Below, piece after piece: positions 9,073-17,497 of a stretch of DNA of 64,000 bases. The notes beneath the pieces are model-generated. The model had not been told where the DNA came from, did not search any database, and worked only from the letters and a program-made list of their open reading frames with translations. The stretch covers positions 3,093,501 to 3,157,500 of the forward strand of contig NZ_CP065511.1 of NCBI RefSeq assembly GCF_022811925.1. The letters run 5' to 3'. A program made the translations under genes and the position numbers. Each line of letters begins with the position of its first letter. Position 1 is the stretch's first letter. This DNA comes from Cytobacillus oceanisediminis. GTDB lineage: Bacteria > Bacillota > Bacilli > Bacillales > Cytobacillaceae.

Positions 9073-10532
9073 TACTTCTCCCTCCTCGTGGGATCGTCAG
9101 GGCTGGTAGTCGTGGATCGGGATTTATAAAATTGTACAGGCAGCATCAGAAATGCCTTTATGCTTTCTCTCCAGCTGATTGGAGCTACAGCTGAGAGGTA
9201 AGGAACCCCAAAGGATGAGAGCGTCGAAAAGTATAAAACAGTGATAATATAGCATAAGATGACTCCAAACAAGCCTAAAAAAGTACTCATGATGATAACC
9301 ACGAATCTAACAATGGTAATGGCAGAACTAAGGGACTGACTCACAAGGGTGAAAGAGGATATATACGTAATCGCCGCAACAACCAGCATCGTTGGCGAGG
9401 TTAATCCTGCTCTTATAGCAGCATCCCCGACAATTAAACCTCCGAGTACGGCCACTGTCTGCCCAATGGCTCTCGGCAGCCTGATTCCCGCTTCATTAAA
9501 AAGCTCAAACAAAAGGAGTATGATGAACATTTCAATTGGCGCACTCAAAGGCAGGCCAAATCTGGACACTGAAATAGTGGCAACCAGCAGGTAAGGAATC
9601 TGTTCAATATTAAAAGCGGAAAAAGCGATCCATACCCCTGGGAGGAAACCCGATACCGTTATCCCAATCATTCTAATAAATCTTTCCATACTGACAAACG
9701 CATAATTCATGTAATAATCTTCAGGCGATTTAGTCTGCAATAGTAAATTGACTGGGGCATAAGTAACGGTTGGATTTCCATCCACCAATATGGCGAACCG
9801 CCCCTGATTCAGTGCCTGAACGATAAAATCCGGCCGGCCGGTATAATCAAGGCTGGGGAATATCGAATAGGGGCGATCCCTAATTAAGGAGTCGAGTTCA
9901 TGGATACTCGTCAAAATATCGAGCTCAACCTTCCCAAGCCTTTTATGTATCTCTTCCAGCACACGCTTATCAATAATATCATCCATATACATAAGGGCCA
10001 CTTTCGTTTTGCTTCGTTTTCCAAATGTATATTTTTCAACACATAAAGTGCTGGTATTGAGCCTTCTGCGTATTAAAGATATATTGGTCTGCAGATCTTC
10101 TACAAATCCATCCTTTGGGCCTCTAATCGATGTCTCCAGCGCAGATTCTTCAGGCTGCCTTTTTGGAAGGTTTGCTGCTCTAATACTTAATAGGTCCTTA
10201 TCAGCCTGGAACAGAAAATTCCCTTCAAAAAGCATTTGAGACAAGTCATCAATTGACTTATCCGTTACCAGGTCAGCTTGAAATAAAGTCATGAGCTTAT
10301 CTTTTGCCAGGCCTTCCTTCTCAGCTGCAATCATCGGCAGGATATATTGATCCAAATATTGAGTATTAACCAAGGTATCGAAATATAAAATCTCAAACTG
10401 ATCTTTCTCTGTAACGTGGGATTTCTTCACAAAATCACTGTTTTTGCAAAATTGCTGCTCTAGTTCTTCTGCCTTTGCGCAGCCATTCTCTTTAGGTTGA
10501 GGATTGGACTTTAGAATTTTTGTTCTTGCCAT
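9072..10532 (-). CDS. GerA-family spore germination protein (A subunit), operon 1
   Basis: A subunit of a germinant receptor. It has an N-terminal soluble domain (about residues 1-280) and four to six membrane segments with the family motifs PFPxL-like SIFPSLDYTGRPDFIVQAL and GLPLSAPIEMFIILLLFEL. I start at ATG 10532, nine bases behind AAAAGGG; an in-frame ATG three codons earlier has no spacing. The 5' end overlaps the B-subunit gene by about 40 bases, implying tight coupling. Confidence 0.92.
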   Translation of the reverse strand: MARTKILKSNPQPKENGCAKAEELEQQFCKNSDFVKKSHVTEKDQFEILYFDTLVNTQYLDQYILPMIAAEKEGLAKDKLMTLFQADLVTDKSIDDLSQMLFEGNFLFQADKDLLSIRAANLPKRQPEESALETSIRGPKDGFVEDLQTNISLIRRRLNTSTLCVEKYTFGKRSKTKVALMYMDDIIDKRVLEEIHKRLGKVELDILTSIHELDSLIRDRPYSIFPSLDYTGRPDFIVQALNQGRFAILVDGNPTVTYAPVNLLLQTKSPEDYYMNYAFVSMERFIRMIGITVSGFLPGVWIAFSAFNIEQIPYLLVATISVSRFGLPLSAPIEMFIILLLFELFNEAGIRLPRAIGQTVAVLGGLIVGDAAIRAGLTSPTMLVVAAITYISSFTLVSQSLSSAITIVRFVVIIMSTFLGLFGVILCYIITVLYFSTLSSFGVPYLSAVAPISWRESIKAFLMLPVQFYKSRSTTTSPDDPTRREK

Positions 10533-11625
10533 GTTTTTCATCCCTTTTCTTCAGAACTAATACAATCAGGGCAGACAAAAGGATATAAGACAGAAAAAAC
10601 ATCATACTGACTGGAAGATAATACTTATAGATAAATTGATAAAAAGTGTGAGTTTCGATCTTTATGCTCATCAATCCAAACAAAACCACGTATAAAGTAA
10701 GGACCAATTTGGGATTCAATCGATAATGTTTCTTTTTGACTTGAAAAAATGCACCTATTAAATACATAAATAAGCCAATTCTGATCAATGCACCGCTCAG
10801 CCACTGATATAAGGCGAGAAAGTCCATATGAGAGATGTACTCCCCAATGCTTAAGACCCTCCATTGCTCATGGGCAGGGTAAAGAAATTTCGTCGCTTCC
10901 ACAGGACCAAATTCCATGATCGAGGCTGTAAGCGGCCCTAAGGTTAATCCTGTCAGAAGCGTCAAAAGGAAAACTAAATGCTTAAATTTAAAGGGTTTCT
11001 GTGAATATGGCTGCAGTAAGAGTATGATATAAACCTCAAGCAATCCCGAAAGAGTATAGATAATTCCGCTCATGAAAGGTTCTAAACCTCCTGCAAATAA
11101 TGGAAACAACAGGCTGGGGTCCTTCAATCTGGTGTTTGTAATGGAAATAAATACCCCGAAAATCATCACAAACGGCAGCAGTACACCGCTTGATATAGCC
11201 ATATACTTCACACCGGCCATGGTCATAATGAAACAAACAATGATTAAAATGATGTTAATCATTAATACAGAGGCATCTGCCAGGAAAAACGCATTTAACC
11301 AAATCATTAAGTCTCTGAATGTTATATAGGAGCTCGTAATTAAAAAAACAATAACAGGAACCGATAAGAGAACGGAAATTGTCCTTCCGAGACGCTGTCT
11401 CAGCATGGAAAAGAAACCTTCATCTGATGAGTTTTTAAGTATGTAGTAAATAAGCCACATGAAAATCAGTGAGATCGGATAGGCTGCAATCACACTCAGC
11501 CAGCTGTCTCTTCCGGCAGCTGTCAATAAATTCGGAATTAAAATGACATGGTTAAGCAAGCCTGTGGACAGGATGAGCAATAGAAACAGTTGTCTGGGTA
11601 TTAGGACTTTAACTAAATTTTGCAT
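10492..11625 (-). CDS. GerB-family germination permease (B subunit), operon 1
   Basis: B subunit of a germinant receptor, an APC-superfamily membrane protein of about ten transmembrane helices (377 residues) that in the family forms the nutrient binding site. The start ATG follows GGAGAAAGTT. It is the first gene here, so the operon order is B-A-C, unlike the more usual A-B-C order of the second locus at 42.4-46.1 kb. Confidence 0.92.
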   Translation of the reverse strand: MQNLVKVLIPRQLFLLLILSTGLLNHVILIPNLLTAAGRDSWLSVIAAYPISLIFMWLIYYILKNSSDEGFFSMLRQRLGRTISVLLSVPVIVFLITSSYITFRDLMIWLNAFFLADASVLMINIILIIVCFIMTMAGVKYMAISSGVLLPFVMIFGVFISITNTRLKDPSLLFPLFAGGLEPFMSGIIYTLSGLLEVYIILLLQPYSQKPFKFKHLVFLLTLLTGLTLGPLTASIMEFGPVEATKFLYPAHEQWRVLSIGEYISHMDFLALYQWLSGALIRIGLFMYLIGAFFQVKKKHYRLNPKLVLTLYVVLFGLMSIKIETHTFYQFIYKYYLPVSMMFFLSYILLSALIVLVLKKRDEKHGKNKNSKVQSST

Positions 11626-11702
11626 AACTTTCTCCAGCTATTAGTTTTATTAAGTATACTTACCAGACAAGAGCAATTTATGTAATGAGATTCTAATCCC
11701 TA

Positions 11703-11757
11703 TAAAAGAGGGATGAATCGAAAGCGAATGTCACCTGACCGCTTTCGTTTCATCCCT
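11703..11757 (-). terminator. Terminator after the cupin gene
   Basis: Long stem GGGATGA/TCATCCC plus CGAAAGCG/CGCTTTCG (11710-11756) around a 13-base loop. It starts just after the stop of the cupin gene, with a T-rich minus-strand tail. Confidence 0.75.
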
Positions 11758-11763
11758 TTTCGT

Positions 11764-12672
11764 TTAATATCCTTGCTGATGCTCTTCCTCAGCAGCCATG
11801 GCATCTGCTTTCGTTTGATGCACCGTCCCAAATGGATGCTGCGGCGGTGCGTAAATGGAGTATAGCTTGAGAGGCTTGCTGCCTGTATTGATGATGTTAT
11901 GGTATTTTCCAGCAGGGATAATGATGGCAAAATCGTCTGCTACTTTGCGCTGAAAATCTAATCGATCCTTGCTGTCCCCCATTTGTACAATCCCTTCACC
12001 ATCTTCAATTCTTAAGAATTGATCAAGTTCAGGATGAATTTCCAGGCCGATATCCTCACCTGGATTTATGCTCATCAATGTCAGCTGCAAATGCTGTCCT
12101 GTCCAAATAGCCGTCCGGAAAGTGTTATTTTGCTTTGTCGCTTCCTCTATATCAACGACAAATGGCTGAGGGCCATAATCGGTAATCCGGTCATTTAGTG
12201 AAACAAGCCGCGCTGCATTTTCCTGCTCCCCTGTCATAGCCCAAATGAACACATTCTGAACCTGAGGAAGCTGAGAAAGTGCGGACCCTCGCTGATTTTC
12301 CTGGAAACCTTCCATTTCCAATTGATAAGCCCTATGCAAGCCATCACGGTAATGATCAATGGATACATCGCCAATCTGATAATCCGGCTGTGTTCCCGTT
12401 AAATTATAATAAAGATTGCAGAAATGGGTTAAATGGACTTTCTTTCCTTCGATAGCCTGAATGATATTTTGTTTATGCTCTTCATTAGGGGCTTGTTCTG
12501 CGAGCTGCGTGTATAGCTCAAGCACCGAAGCTTCCCTTTTGACTCCTTCAAGAACAGTTTCACAAAGCTGCTGAAAATGATTCTGATTGCTTCTTAACAT
12601 GTCGTCAGTATGAAATACAGGTGCATTTACAAAAGGGTAATATGGATAGGAATACGCATTAGGATGATACAA
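11764..12672 (-). CDS. Cupin-domain protein with ferritin-like N-terminal helices
   Basis: 302-residue soluble protein. The C-terminal half (about 175-285) is a cupin beta-barrel: IGLEIHPELDQFLRIEDGEG carries the His and Glu of cupin motif 1, and IIIPAGKYHNIINTG is motif 2. The N-terminal half is helical and Glu-rich, resembling the DUF2383/ferritin-like segment found in Bacillus coat-associated proteins, and begins with a Tyr/Pro-rich stretch. The start is TTG, ten bases after AAGGGA; a nearby ATG is out of frame. Function unknown; a manganese- or iron-binding enzyme or spore-surface protein are possibilities. Confidence 0.75.
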   Translation of the reverse strand: MYHPNAYSYPYYPFVNAPVFHTDDMLRSNQNHFQQLCETVLEGVKREASVLELYTQLAEQAPNEEHKQNIIQAIEGKKVHLTHFCNLYYNLTGTQPDYQIGDVSIDHYRDGLHRAYQLEMEGFQENQRGSALSQLPQVQNVFIWAMTGEQENAARLVSLNDRITDYGPQPFVVDIEEATKQNNTFRTAIWTGQHLQLTLMSINPGEDIGLEIHPELDQFLRIEDGEGIVQMGDSKDRLDFQRKVADDFAIIIPAGKYHNIINTGSKPLKLYSIYAPPQHPFGTVHQTKADAMAAEEEHQQGY

Positions 12673-12771
12673 TATATGTCATTCCCTTCACAGATTTATC
12701 AACACATCATATGCCTATAAAAAAAGAAGGTACGTCGATTTTTCAAGTTGGGCTTATGGATGAATTAAAAA

Positions 12772-12812
12772 GAACCAGTCTTGGCCTTTTTAAAGGACAG
12801 TTAGACTGGTTC
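12772..12812 (-). terminator. Intrinsic terminator after the FrnE-like gene
   Basis: Stem GAACCAGTCT/AGACTGGTTC with a 21-base loop, then TTTTT on the minus strand. It begins ten bases after the stop of the oxidoreductase gene. Confidence 0.8.
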
Positions 12813-12821
12813 ATTTTCGTA

Positions 12822-13520
12822 TTATTTTTTAGGAATCTCACAGCCGTCATCATCACAGATCATACCGTCATTATTATTTAAAACAGTAATCTCATCCTCA
12901 GCAATAATCTTCTGCAAAGCTTGAACAAACATCTCAGTTGGCTGAGCTCCGCTAAGTGCATATTTTTTATTAATAAGGAAGAATGGAACCCCGGTGATGC
13001 GGTATTGCTGTGCCAATTTCTCATCTGCACGGACTTCATCTGCAAACTCATTGCCGGCAAGCATTTTTTCTGTTTCCTCACGGTTCAGGCCAACTTCTTC
13101 GGCTAATTCTGCTAAATCGGCATGATCTCCTATATGCCTGGAATCTGTAAAATAAGCCCGGAGCAGCCGTTCAGTCATTTCTTTCATTAGCCCTTTTGTT
13201 TTGGCAAACATCGTCAGACGGTGAGCATCAAACGTGTTAGTGAGAACGACGGTATCAATGTTAAATTCCAGCCCGGCGTTTCTCGCCATCTGCACCATGT
13301 TTTGCGTGTTGGCTTTCGCCTGTTCAATCGTCATCCCATATTTTTTGGATAACTTTTCATACATATTATCCTTTATATCCCGTTCAGCCGTCGGATCAAG
13401 CTCGAAACAACGATAAGTCACTTCAATTGGATGATTAATCTGTTTAATGGCATCCTCCAGATGCCTTTTGCCAATATAGCAAAACGGTCAAGCGAAGTCA
13501 GTCCACATTTCAATATGCAT
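12822..13520 (-). CDS. FrnE/DsbA-family disulfide oxidoreductase with TGA at the first catalytic Cys
   Basis: Thioredoxin-fold DsbA-like protein of the FrnE group. Read from the ATG at 13520 (GGAGG eight bases upstream), codons 1-10 encode MHIEMWTDFA, codon 11 is TGA (13490-13488), and the frame continues with PFCYIGKRHLEDAIKQI and then a normal family sequence for a total of 232 positions. Family members have CPFC here, so TGA replaces exactly the first Cys of the CxxC active site. The cis-Pro loop GVPFFLINKK and a C-terminal CX4C pair (CDDDGC), known as a second redox motif in Deinococcus FrnE, are intact. Either a selenocysteine codon or a nonsense mutation (TGC to TGA); a shorter GTG-initiated product from 13421 would lack the active site. 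Confidence 0.8.
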
Positions 13521-13659
13521 ATCCGATTCCTCCAATACTGTATATTCTTCTTTAGTATAGTAGGTGGCATTTTATTTTACACGGAAAAAGCTTAAGGGTC
13601 GATTTGAGATTAACACCTATATCATGATGGGCATTGGTATTATGGTCGTTATTGATTAT

Positions 13660-14195
13660 GATTAACTGCCATTTCTTATGGGGATCTTGTTATTTTCGTC
13701 GTTAATCGGATTGATTAACGACCATTTTCCAACGGAGTCTGCCCTTTTCGTCTTTATTCATTATGATTAACTACCATTTCTTATGGAACTCAGCCTTTTT
13801 CGTCGTTATTCATTACGATTAACTACCATTTCTTATGGAACTCAGCCTTTTTCGTCGTTATTCATCTCGATCAACTACCATTCCTTATGGAGCACAGCCT
13901 TTTTCGTCGTTATTCATCTTGATTAACTACATTTCTTATGGAGCGCAGCCTTTTTCGTCGTTATTCATCACGATTAACTACCATTTCTTATGGAGCGCAG
14001 CCTTTTTCGTCGTTATTCATCACGATTAACTACCATTTCTTACGGAGCCCTGCCTTTTTCGTCGTTATTCATTACGATTAACTACTATTTCTTATGGAGC
14101 GCAGCCTTTTTCGTCGTTATTCTTCTTGATTAACTACTATTTCTTATAGAGAACAGACGTTTTCGTCGTTATTCATTACAATTAACTACCTTATA
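13660..14195. repeat. Second tandem array, about 11 units, 52 bp period
   Basis: GATTAAC (or a one-base variant) occurs at 13660, 13712, 13765, 13817, 13869, 13921, 13972, 14024, 14076, 14128 and 14180. Units read GATTAACTACCATTTCTTAT, then GGAGCGCAGCC, then TTTTTCGTCGTTATTCAT. The GATTAACT-CCATTT and TTTCGTCGTTATTC blocks and the period are the same as in the array at 605-1170, while the middle part differs. There are no spacers and no credible gene. A frame that crosses it only encodes the repeat itself. Confidence 0.9.
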
Positions 14196-14202
14196 TGTTC
14201 GC

Positions 14203-14239
14203 AAAAAAGCTGGAAAAAGGTATACGTCCCTTCCCCAGC
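14203..14239 (-). terminator. Terminator after the DUF3231 gene
   Basis: GCTGG/CCAGC stem extended by partial pairing of GGAAGGG with CCTTTTTCC, followed on the minus strand by six T. It lies ten bases after the stop at 14249. Confidence 0.65.
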
Positions 14240-14248
14240 CTTCCGCGA

Positions 14249-15256
14249 TTATATATTTGCCAGTTCATCATGGTCTGCCGGATGCGGCGGCTCCTCGAAC
14301 CAGCCATTTTTTATGAGAATGTTTGCACCATCTTCAGCAAAATTAGCGATTTCTGCAGACAAGCGAATGAAATTAATCGAAATATCTTTTCGCGCACTTG
14401 AAGCAGCACTTGTTGCATAAATTCCTGCACTAAGGGCAATGAGCGATGTGGTCATAAACATCATTAATTTATCTGAAAAAGGTGGAGAAGTGGAATCTGT
14501 TACTTCCATATCCCAAGTCATGCTTGCAGGCAAATAACTTTCTTCCAGCATCTCAGCAAAGACTTTTGTATGCTTTGCTGCAATGTCCCTTCCCCTTGCC
14601 ATGAATTGGCCAACTTCCTTCGATTGGGCAGCTTGGCTAAACCCAACCATAACCGTTTTTCCCAATGCATTCCTTTTCAAATTGGTATATATATTTGTAA
14701 TTTCAATCACATTCAGAGGCCTTTTATCGCCGAACAGCCCCCCCATGAATTTTTTGCTTTCAACAAAGCTGGTTTCTTTTACTGGAATAACATGAGGTGA
14801 TTTCATATATATGCCTTTATTCAGCAGCATCTTTTTTAGCTTTGTTTCGTACTCATTGATTTCCATCAAGCAAGTGTTAAAATATTCAAGGACATCAGAC
14901 CTGACAGACAGTGTTTTGGACAGCGCATAAAAATTGACAGCAAACATGGCAATATTATAGAGGAAATTCAATGTGAAATTTTCTGAATAAAGCCTTGGAG
15001 CAGCAACCTTTACATCCTCCTCTGCTTTAAATCCATATGGCACGGATAACCCTTCGTTTTCAAAAAAGCCAGTCAGCTTCTGTAAATGTTTTTCAGTCAA
15101 TTGAATACTATCCTGAAGCATAGACTGTAGTTCCTGGTCTTCAACAGTATGTGAAAAGTATGTGAAAATACAATTACACATGCTGCTGTTCAAATAAGCC
15201 GACCATAGTTGCGCTATTTCAGCTGCAGTTAATGCCGTGTTCTGATTATCACTCAT
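14249..15256 (-). CDS. DUF3231 family protein
   Basis: 335-residue protein made of two related four-helix units, as in DUF3231. The first is around TAAEIAQLWSAYLNSSMCNC and the second around VIEITNIYTNLKRNALGKT. A hydrophobic segment lies near residues 265-285. The family is ferritin/CotF-like in predicted fold and restricted to spore-forming Bacilli; function not established. ATG 15256 is chosen (GAGGGA ten bases upstream) over an in-frame GTG three codons earlier. Single gene with its own terminator. Confidence 0.85.
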   Translation of the reverse strand: MSDNQNTALTAAEIAQLWSAYLNSSMCNCIFTYFSHTVEDQELQSMLQDSIQLTEKHLQKLTGFFENEGLSVPYGFKAEEDVKVAAPRLYSENFTLNFLYNIAMFAVNFYALSKTLSVRSDVLEYFNTCLMEINEYETKLKKMLLNKGIYMKSPHVIPVKETSFVESKKFMGGLFGDKRPLNVIEITNIYTNLKRNALGKTVMVGFSQAAQSKEVGQFMARGRDIAAKHTKVFAEMLEESYLPASMTWDMEVTDSTSPPFSDKLMMFMTTSLIALSAGIYATSAASSARKDISINFIRLSAEIANFAEDGANILIKNGWFEEPPHPADHDELANI

Positions 15257-15405
15257 TGACTCCACGTCCCTCTTTTTTATTTTATTATTTCCAAAGAGCT
15301 GAAATAAAAAAGAAATTTTTTATAAAAATAGGGGCTCATGCTGGATCATTTCATGATTAATAACGGACCAAATATGGGACATCCTATCAATGGGAGGTGT
15401 CTCTT

Positions 15406-15939
15406 TTGATCGTATATCACGGTTCCACAAGAAAATTTGACCACTTTTACAAAGAGCAGGCCATTCAGAAAACAATGAAAGAGTTCGATACACTTGGCAT
15501 ATGGTTTTCATCAGACTTTGATTCTGCTAAGGCATTTGCCATTGGAACAGAAACCGTTATAGAAAAATCGGACACTGAATTCTGGGAAGATGGTTTGCCG
15601 AAAGTGGTTGAATATGACAAGCAAGTCCTAGGATTTATTTATAAAGTGTATATAGATGAACCAATATTAAAGGACTACGATTCCTTTGAACATTTCATGA
15701 ATGAACGGGACCCCTATTGTGACTATGCAAGCACAAAAAAAAGACACCTTACCTGGAAAGATAAGGCGATCTTACTAAATAAAGATGAAGCCAACGCCGA
15801 ATTTCGCAAAAGTCTTACGAAACAAGGCTACGATGGTATTGCCGTAAGGAAAATGGCCATTGAAACCGGTGACGAGGATATGTATTGCATCTTTTCGGAT
15901 GATCTTCTGCAGATTGCCGATGTCTTTTCACTGGAATAA
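15406..15939 (+). CDS. ADP-ribosyltransferase-fold protein (ART-PolyVal-like)
   Basis: 177 residues. The N-terminus IVYHGSTRKFDHF gives the His of an ART H-Y-E type site, LGIWFSSDFDSAKAFA the central G-x-[FW]-S-S strand, and the C-terminal QGYDGIAVRK with EDMYCIFSDDLLQI the strand pair carrying the acidic residue. These are features of ART-PolyVal-like domains often found in phage and polyvalent proteins. NAD-dependent modification is therefore possible but unproven. The start is TTG at 15406, eight bases after GGGAGG; the in-frame GTG three codons earlier overlaps that site. Isolated gene on the opposite strand to its neighbours. Confidence 0.6.
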   Translation: MIVYHGSTRKFDHFYKEQAIQKTMKEFDTLGIWFSSDFDSAKAFAIGTETVIEKSDTEFWEDGLPKVVEYDKQVLGFIYKVYIDEPILKDYDSFEHFMNERDPYCDYASTKKRHLTWKDKAILLNKDEANAEFRKSLTKQGYDGIAVRKMAIETGDEDMYCIFSDDLLQIADVFSLE

Positions 15940-15956
15940 GCGGCTGCCAAGATCTC

Positions 15957-17072
15957 TTAAACTGTTTCTTTCAGCCAGGAAACCGCCTGATCAAGTTCCT
16001 CTTTTATCGTATATCTTCCAAGACTGAATCTGACAGCACCCATTCCCACATGTTCAGGAACCTTCATTTCCCTCAAAACAGGAGACAACTCTACTTTGCC
16101 TGAATGGCAGGCTGATCCTGTAGAGGCAGCAAGCTGTGGAATGGAGGATAAAATATCCTGTCCAACCCGATTGATAAAACTGACATTCAGGGTATTCGGC
16201 AGCCGTTTTTCTTCGTGGCCATTAAGGGCAACCTCATCACCAAATGCCTCCTTCAATTGATCCCAAAAATAATTCGTTAAGTCAGCAAGCTTCCGGTCCC
16301 AGACATGTTCCTGAGCCAACTTACAGGCTTTTCCGAGCCCGGCTGCCAGCAGAGTGTTCTCTGTTCCTGCACGCAAACCAAACTCGTGTCCGGCCCCATG
16401 AATGAGCGGCTCAAGCTCTATGCCTTTTCTGATATATAAGGCGCCAATTCCTTTAGGGGCATACAATTTATGGCCCGCTATAGTGAGCATATCCACATTC
16501 AGAAGATCGACATCAACGGGTACCTTGCCCGCGGATTGAGACGCATCGGTATGAAAAGCGATCCTGTGCCTTCTGGCAATTTCCCCTATTTCATCGATCG
16601 GCTGAAGAGTCCCCACTTCATTGTTTGAATGCATGATGGTGATCAGGATTGTATCTTCCCGAATGGCATCTTCAACATCCTCAGGAGATACCATCCCAAA
16701 TGCATCTACATCCACCATGGTGATTTCAGCACCGAGACGCTCCAGAAATTTTAGGGGCTCGACAATGGCAGGATGCTCGATTTTTGACGTAATGATGTGT
16801 TTGCCTTTTTGCTGATGCTTGAAATAATAACCCTTTAACGCCAAATTATTCGCTTCACTTCCGCCGCTTGTAAAAATAACCTCTTCCGGCAAACATGACA
16901 ACAACCCAGCCACCTGTTTCCTTGCAATCATCAACTCCTCTTTTACTGGCTGCCCAGCCCAATGCAGTGCGGAAGGATTTCCGTAAAAGTCCGTCAGCAG
17001 CGGATTCATGGCATCTACAACCTCCGGTGCCAAAGGTGTGCTTGCATTGTAATCGAGATAGACTTTGTTCAT
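15957..17072 (-). CDS. Cysteine desulfurase (NifS/IscS-like)
   Basis: PLP enzyme that removes sulfur from L-cysteine as a persulfide for Fe-S clusters or thio-cofactors. 371 residues. It shows the N-terminal YLDYNASTPLAPEV, the substrate/PLP motif GGSEANNLALKG, the Schiff-base lysine in LTIAGHKLYAPKG and the persulfide-forming Cys in STGSACHSGKVE. The start ATG follows GGGGGAAAAGGGA. It stands alone, with no scaffold, thiI or mnmA gene beside it, so its sulfur acceptor is unknown. Confidence 0.93.
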   Translation of the reverse strand: MNKVYLDYNASTPLAPEVVDAMNPLLTDFYGNPSALHWAGQPVKEELMIARKQVAGLLSCLPEEVIFTSGGSEANNLALKGYYFKHQQKGKHIITSKIEHPAIVEPLKFLERLGAEITMVDVDAFGMVSPEDVEDAIREDTILITIMHSNNEVGTLQPIDEIGEIARRHRIAFHTDASQSAGKVPVDVDLLNVDMLTIAGHKLYAPKGIGALYIRKGIELEPLIHGAGHEFGLRAGTENTLLAAGLGKACKLAQEHVWDRKLADLTNYFWDQLKEAFGDEVALNGHEEKRLPNTLNVSFINRVGQDILSSIPQLAASTGSACHSGKVELSPVLREMKVPEHVGMGAVRFSLGRYTIKEELDQAVSWLKETV

Positions 17073-17266
17073 TCCCTTTTCCCCCTTTGCCTTAAGAATA
17101 TCAAAATTATGAAAATAGAGGAATTAGAGCTGCTTCGGGCTCATAGGAAAAGGGATGCCAGAGCACCCCCAAAAATACATTTAACAATAAATTTACAGGC
17201 CAATTATATTCTATTAATAAAGATCACTTAGAATAAAACTATGCATAATCGAAAGGAGCTGGCTTA

Positions 17267-17326
17267 ATGCTTGAGAAACTGTTCAGATTAGTGGTCCTGA
17301 CGATTTTTTGTACGCTATTTCCTTAA
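17267..17326 (+). CDS. Possible 19-residue membrane peptide
   Basis: ATG at 17267 behind AAAGGAG (ten bases) opens a 19-codon frame, MLEKLFRLVVLTIFCTLFP, a single amphipathic or hydrophobic helix. Good ribosome binding site, but too short to judge; it may be a real micropeptide or chance. Confidence 0.25.
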   Translation: MLEKLFRLVVLTIFCTLFP

Positions 17327-17330
17327 GTTG

Positions 17331-17455
17331 TTATCCCAAAAATTCAGCTTCAAGCACCTCTTCTTTTACCTCTCCATCGAAATATACTCATCTAATAATG
17401 GATTGTCGGGCTCCATAGAAAACCCTCCGCCTCCTAGAGCAATAAATTGTTTCAT
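17331..17455 (-). pseudogene. Remnant of a peptidase E-like (S51) gene
   Basis: From an ATG at 17455 with a purine-rich site upstream, the first 25 codons read MKQFIALGGGGFSMEPDNPL and continue LDEY, the N-terminus of YgaJ-type peptidase E. After about 29 codons there is a stop. In a shifted frame the last codons (17369-17331) read VKEEVLEAEFLG and stop, which looks like a C-terminus. Most of the roughly 230-codon gene has been deleted, leaving its two ends joined out of frame. Confidence 0.65.
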
Positions 17456-17497
17456 CTTTCCCCCACCTCTGAATTCAGCAGTCTGTCAATCCCTTTC

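Noticed and set aside
12822..13421. FrnE-like gene starting at GTG 13421 as a complete gene
   Set aside because: This start has no ribosome binding site and would omit the whole first strand and CxxC motif that are encoded just upstream in the same frame.
13835..14029. Open frame with repeated SYGAQPFSSLF-like peptides
   Set aside because: It is only a translation of the 52-bp DNA repeat, has no ribosome binding site and does not follow codon use of neighbours.
605..14195. CRISPR arrays in the two repeat regions
   Set aside because: Adjacent units are similar over their whole length, so there are no unique spacers, and no cas genes are present.
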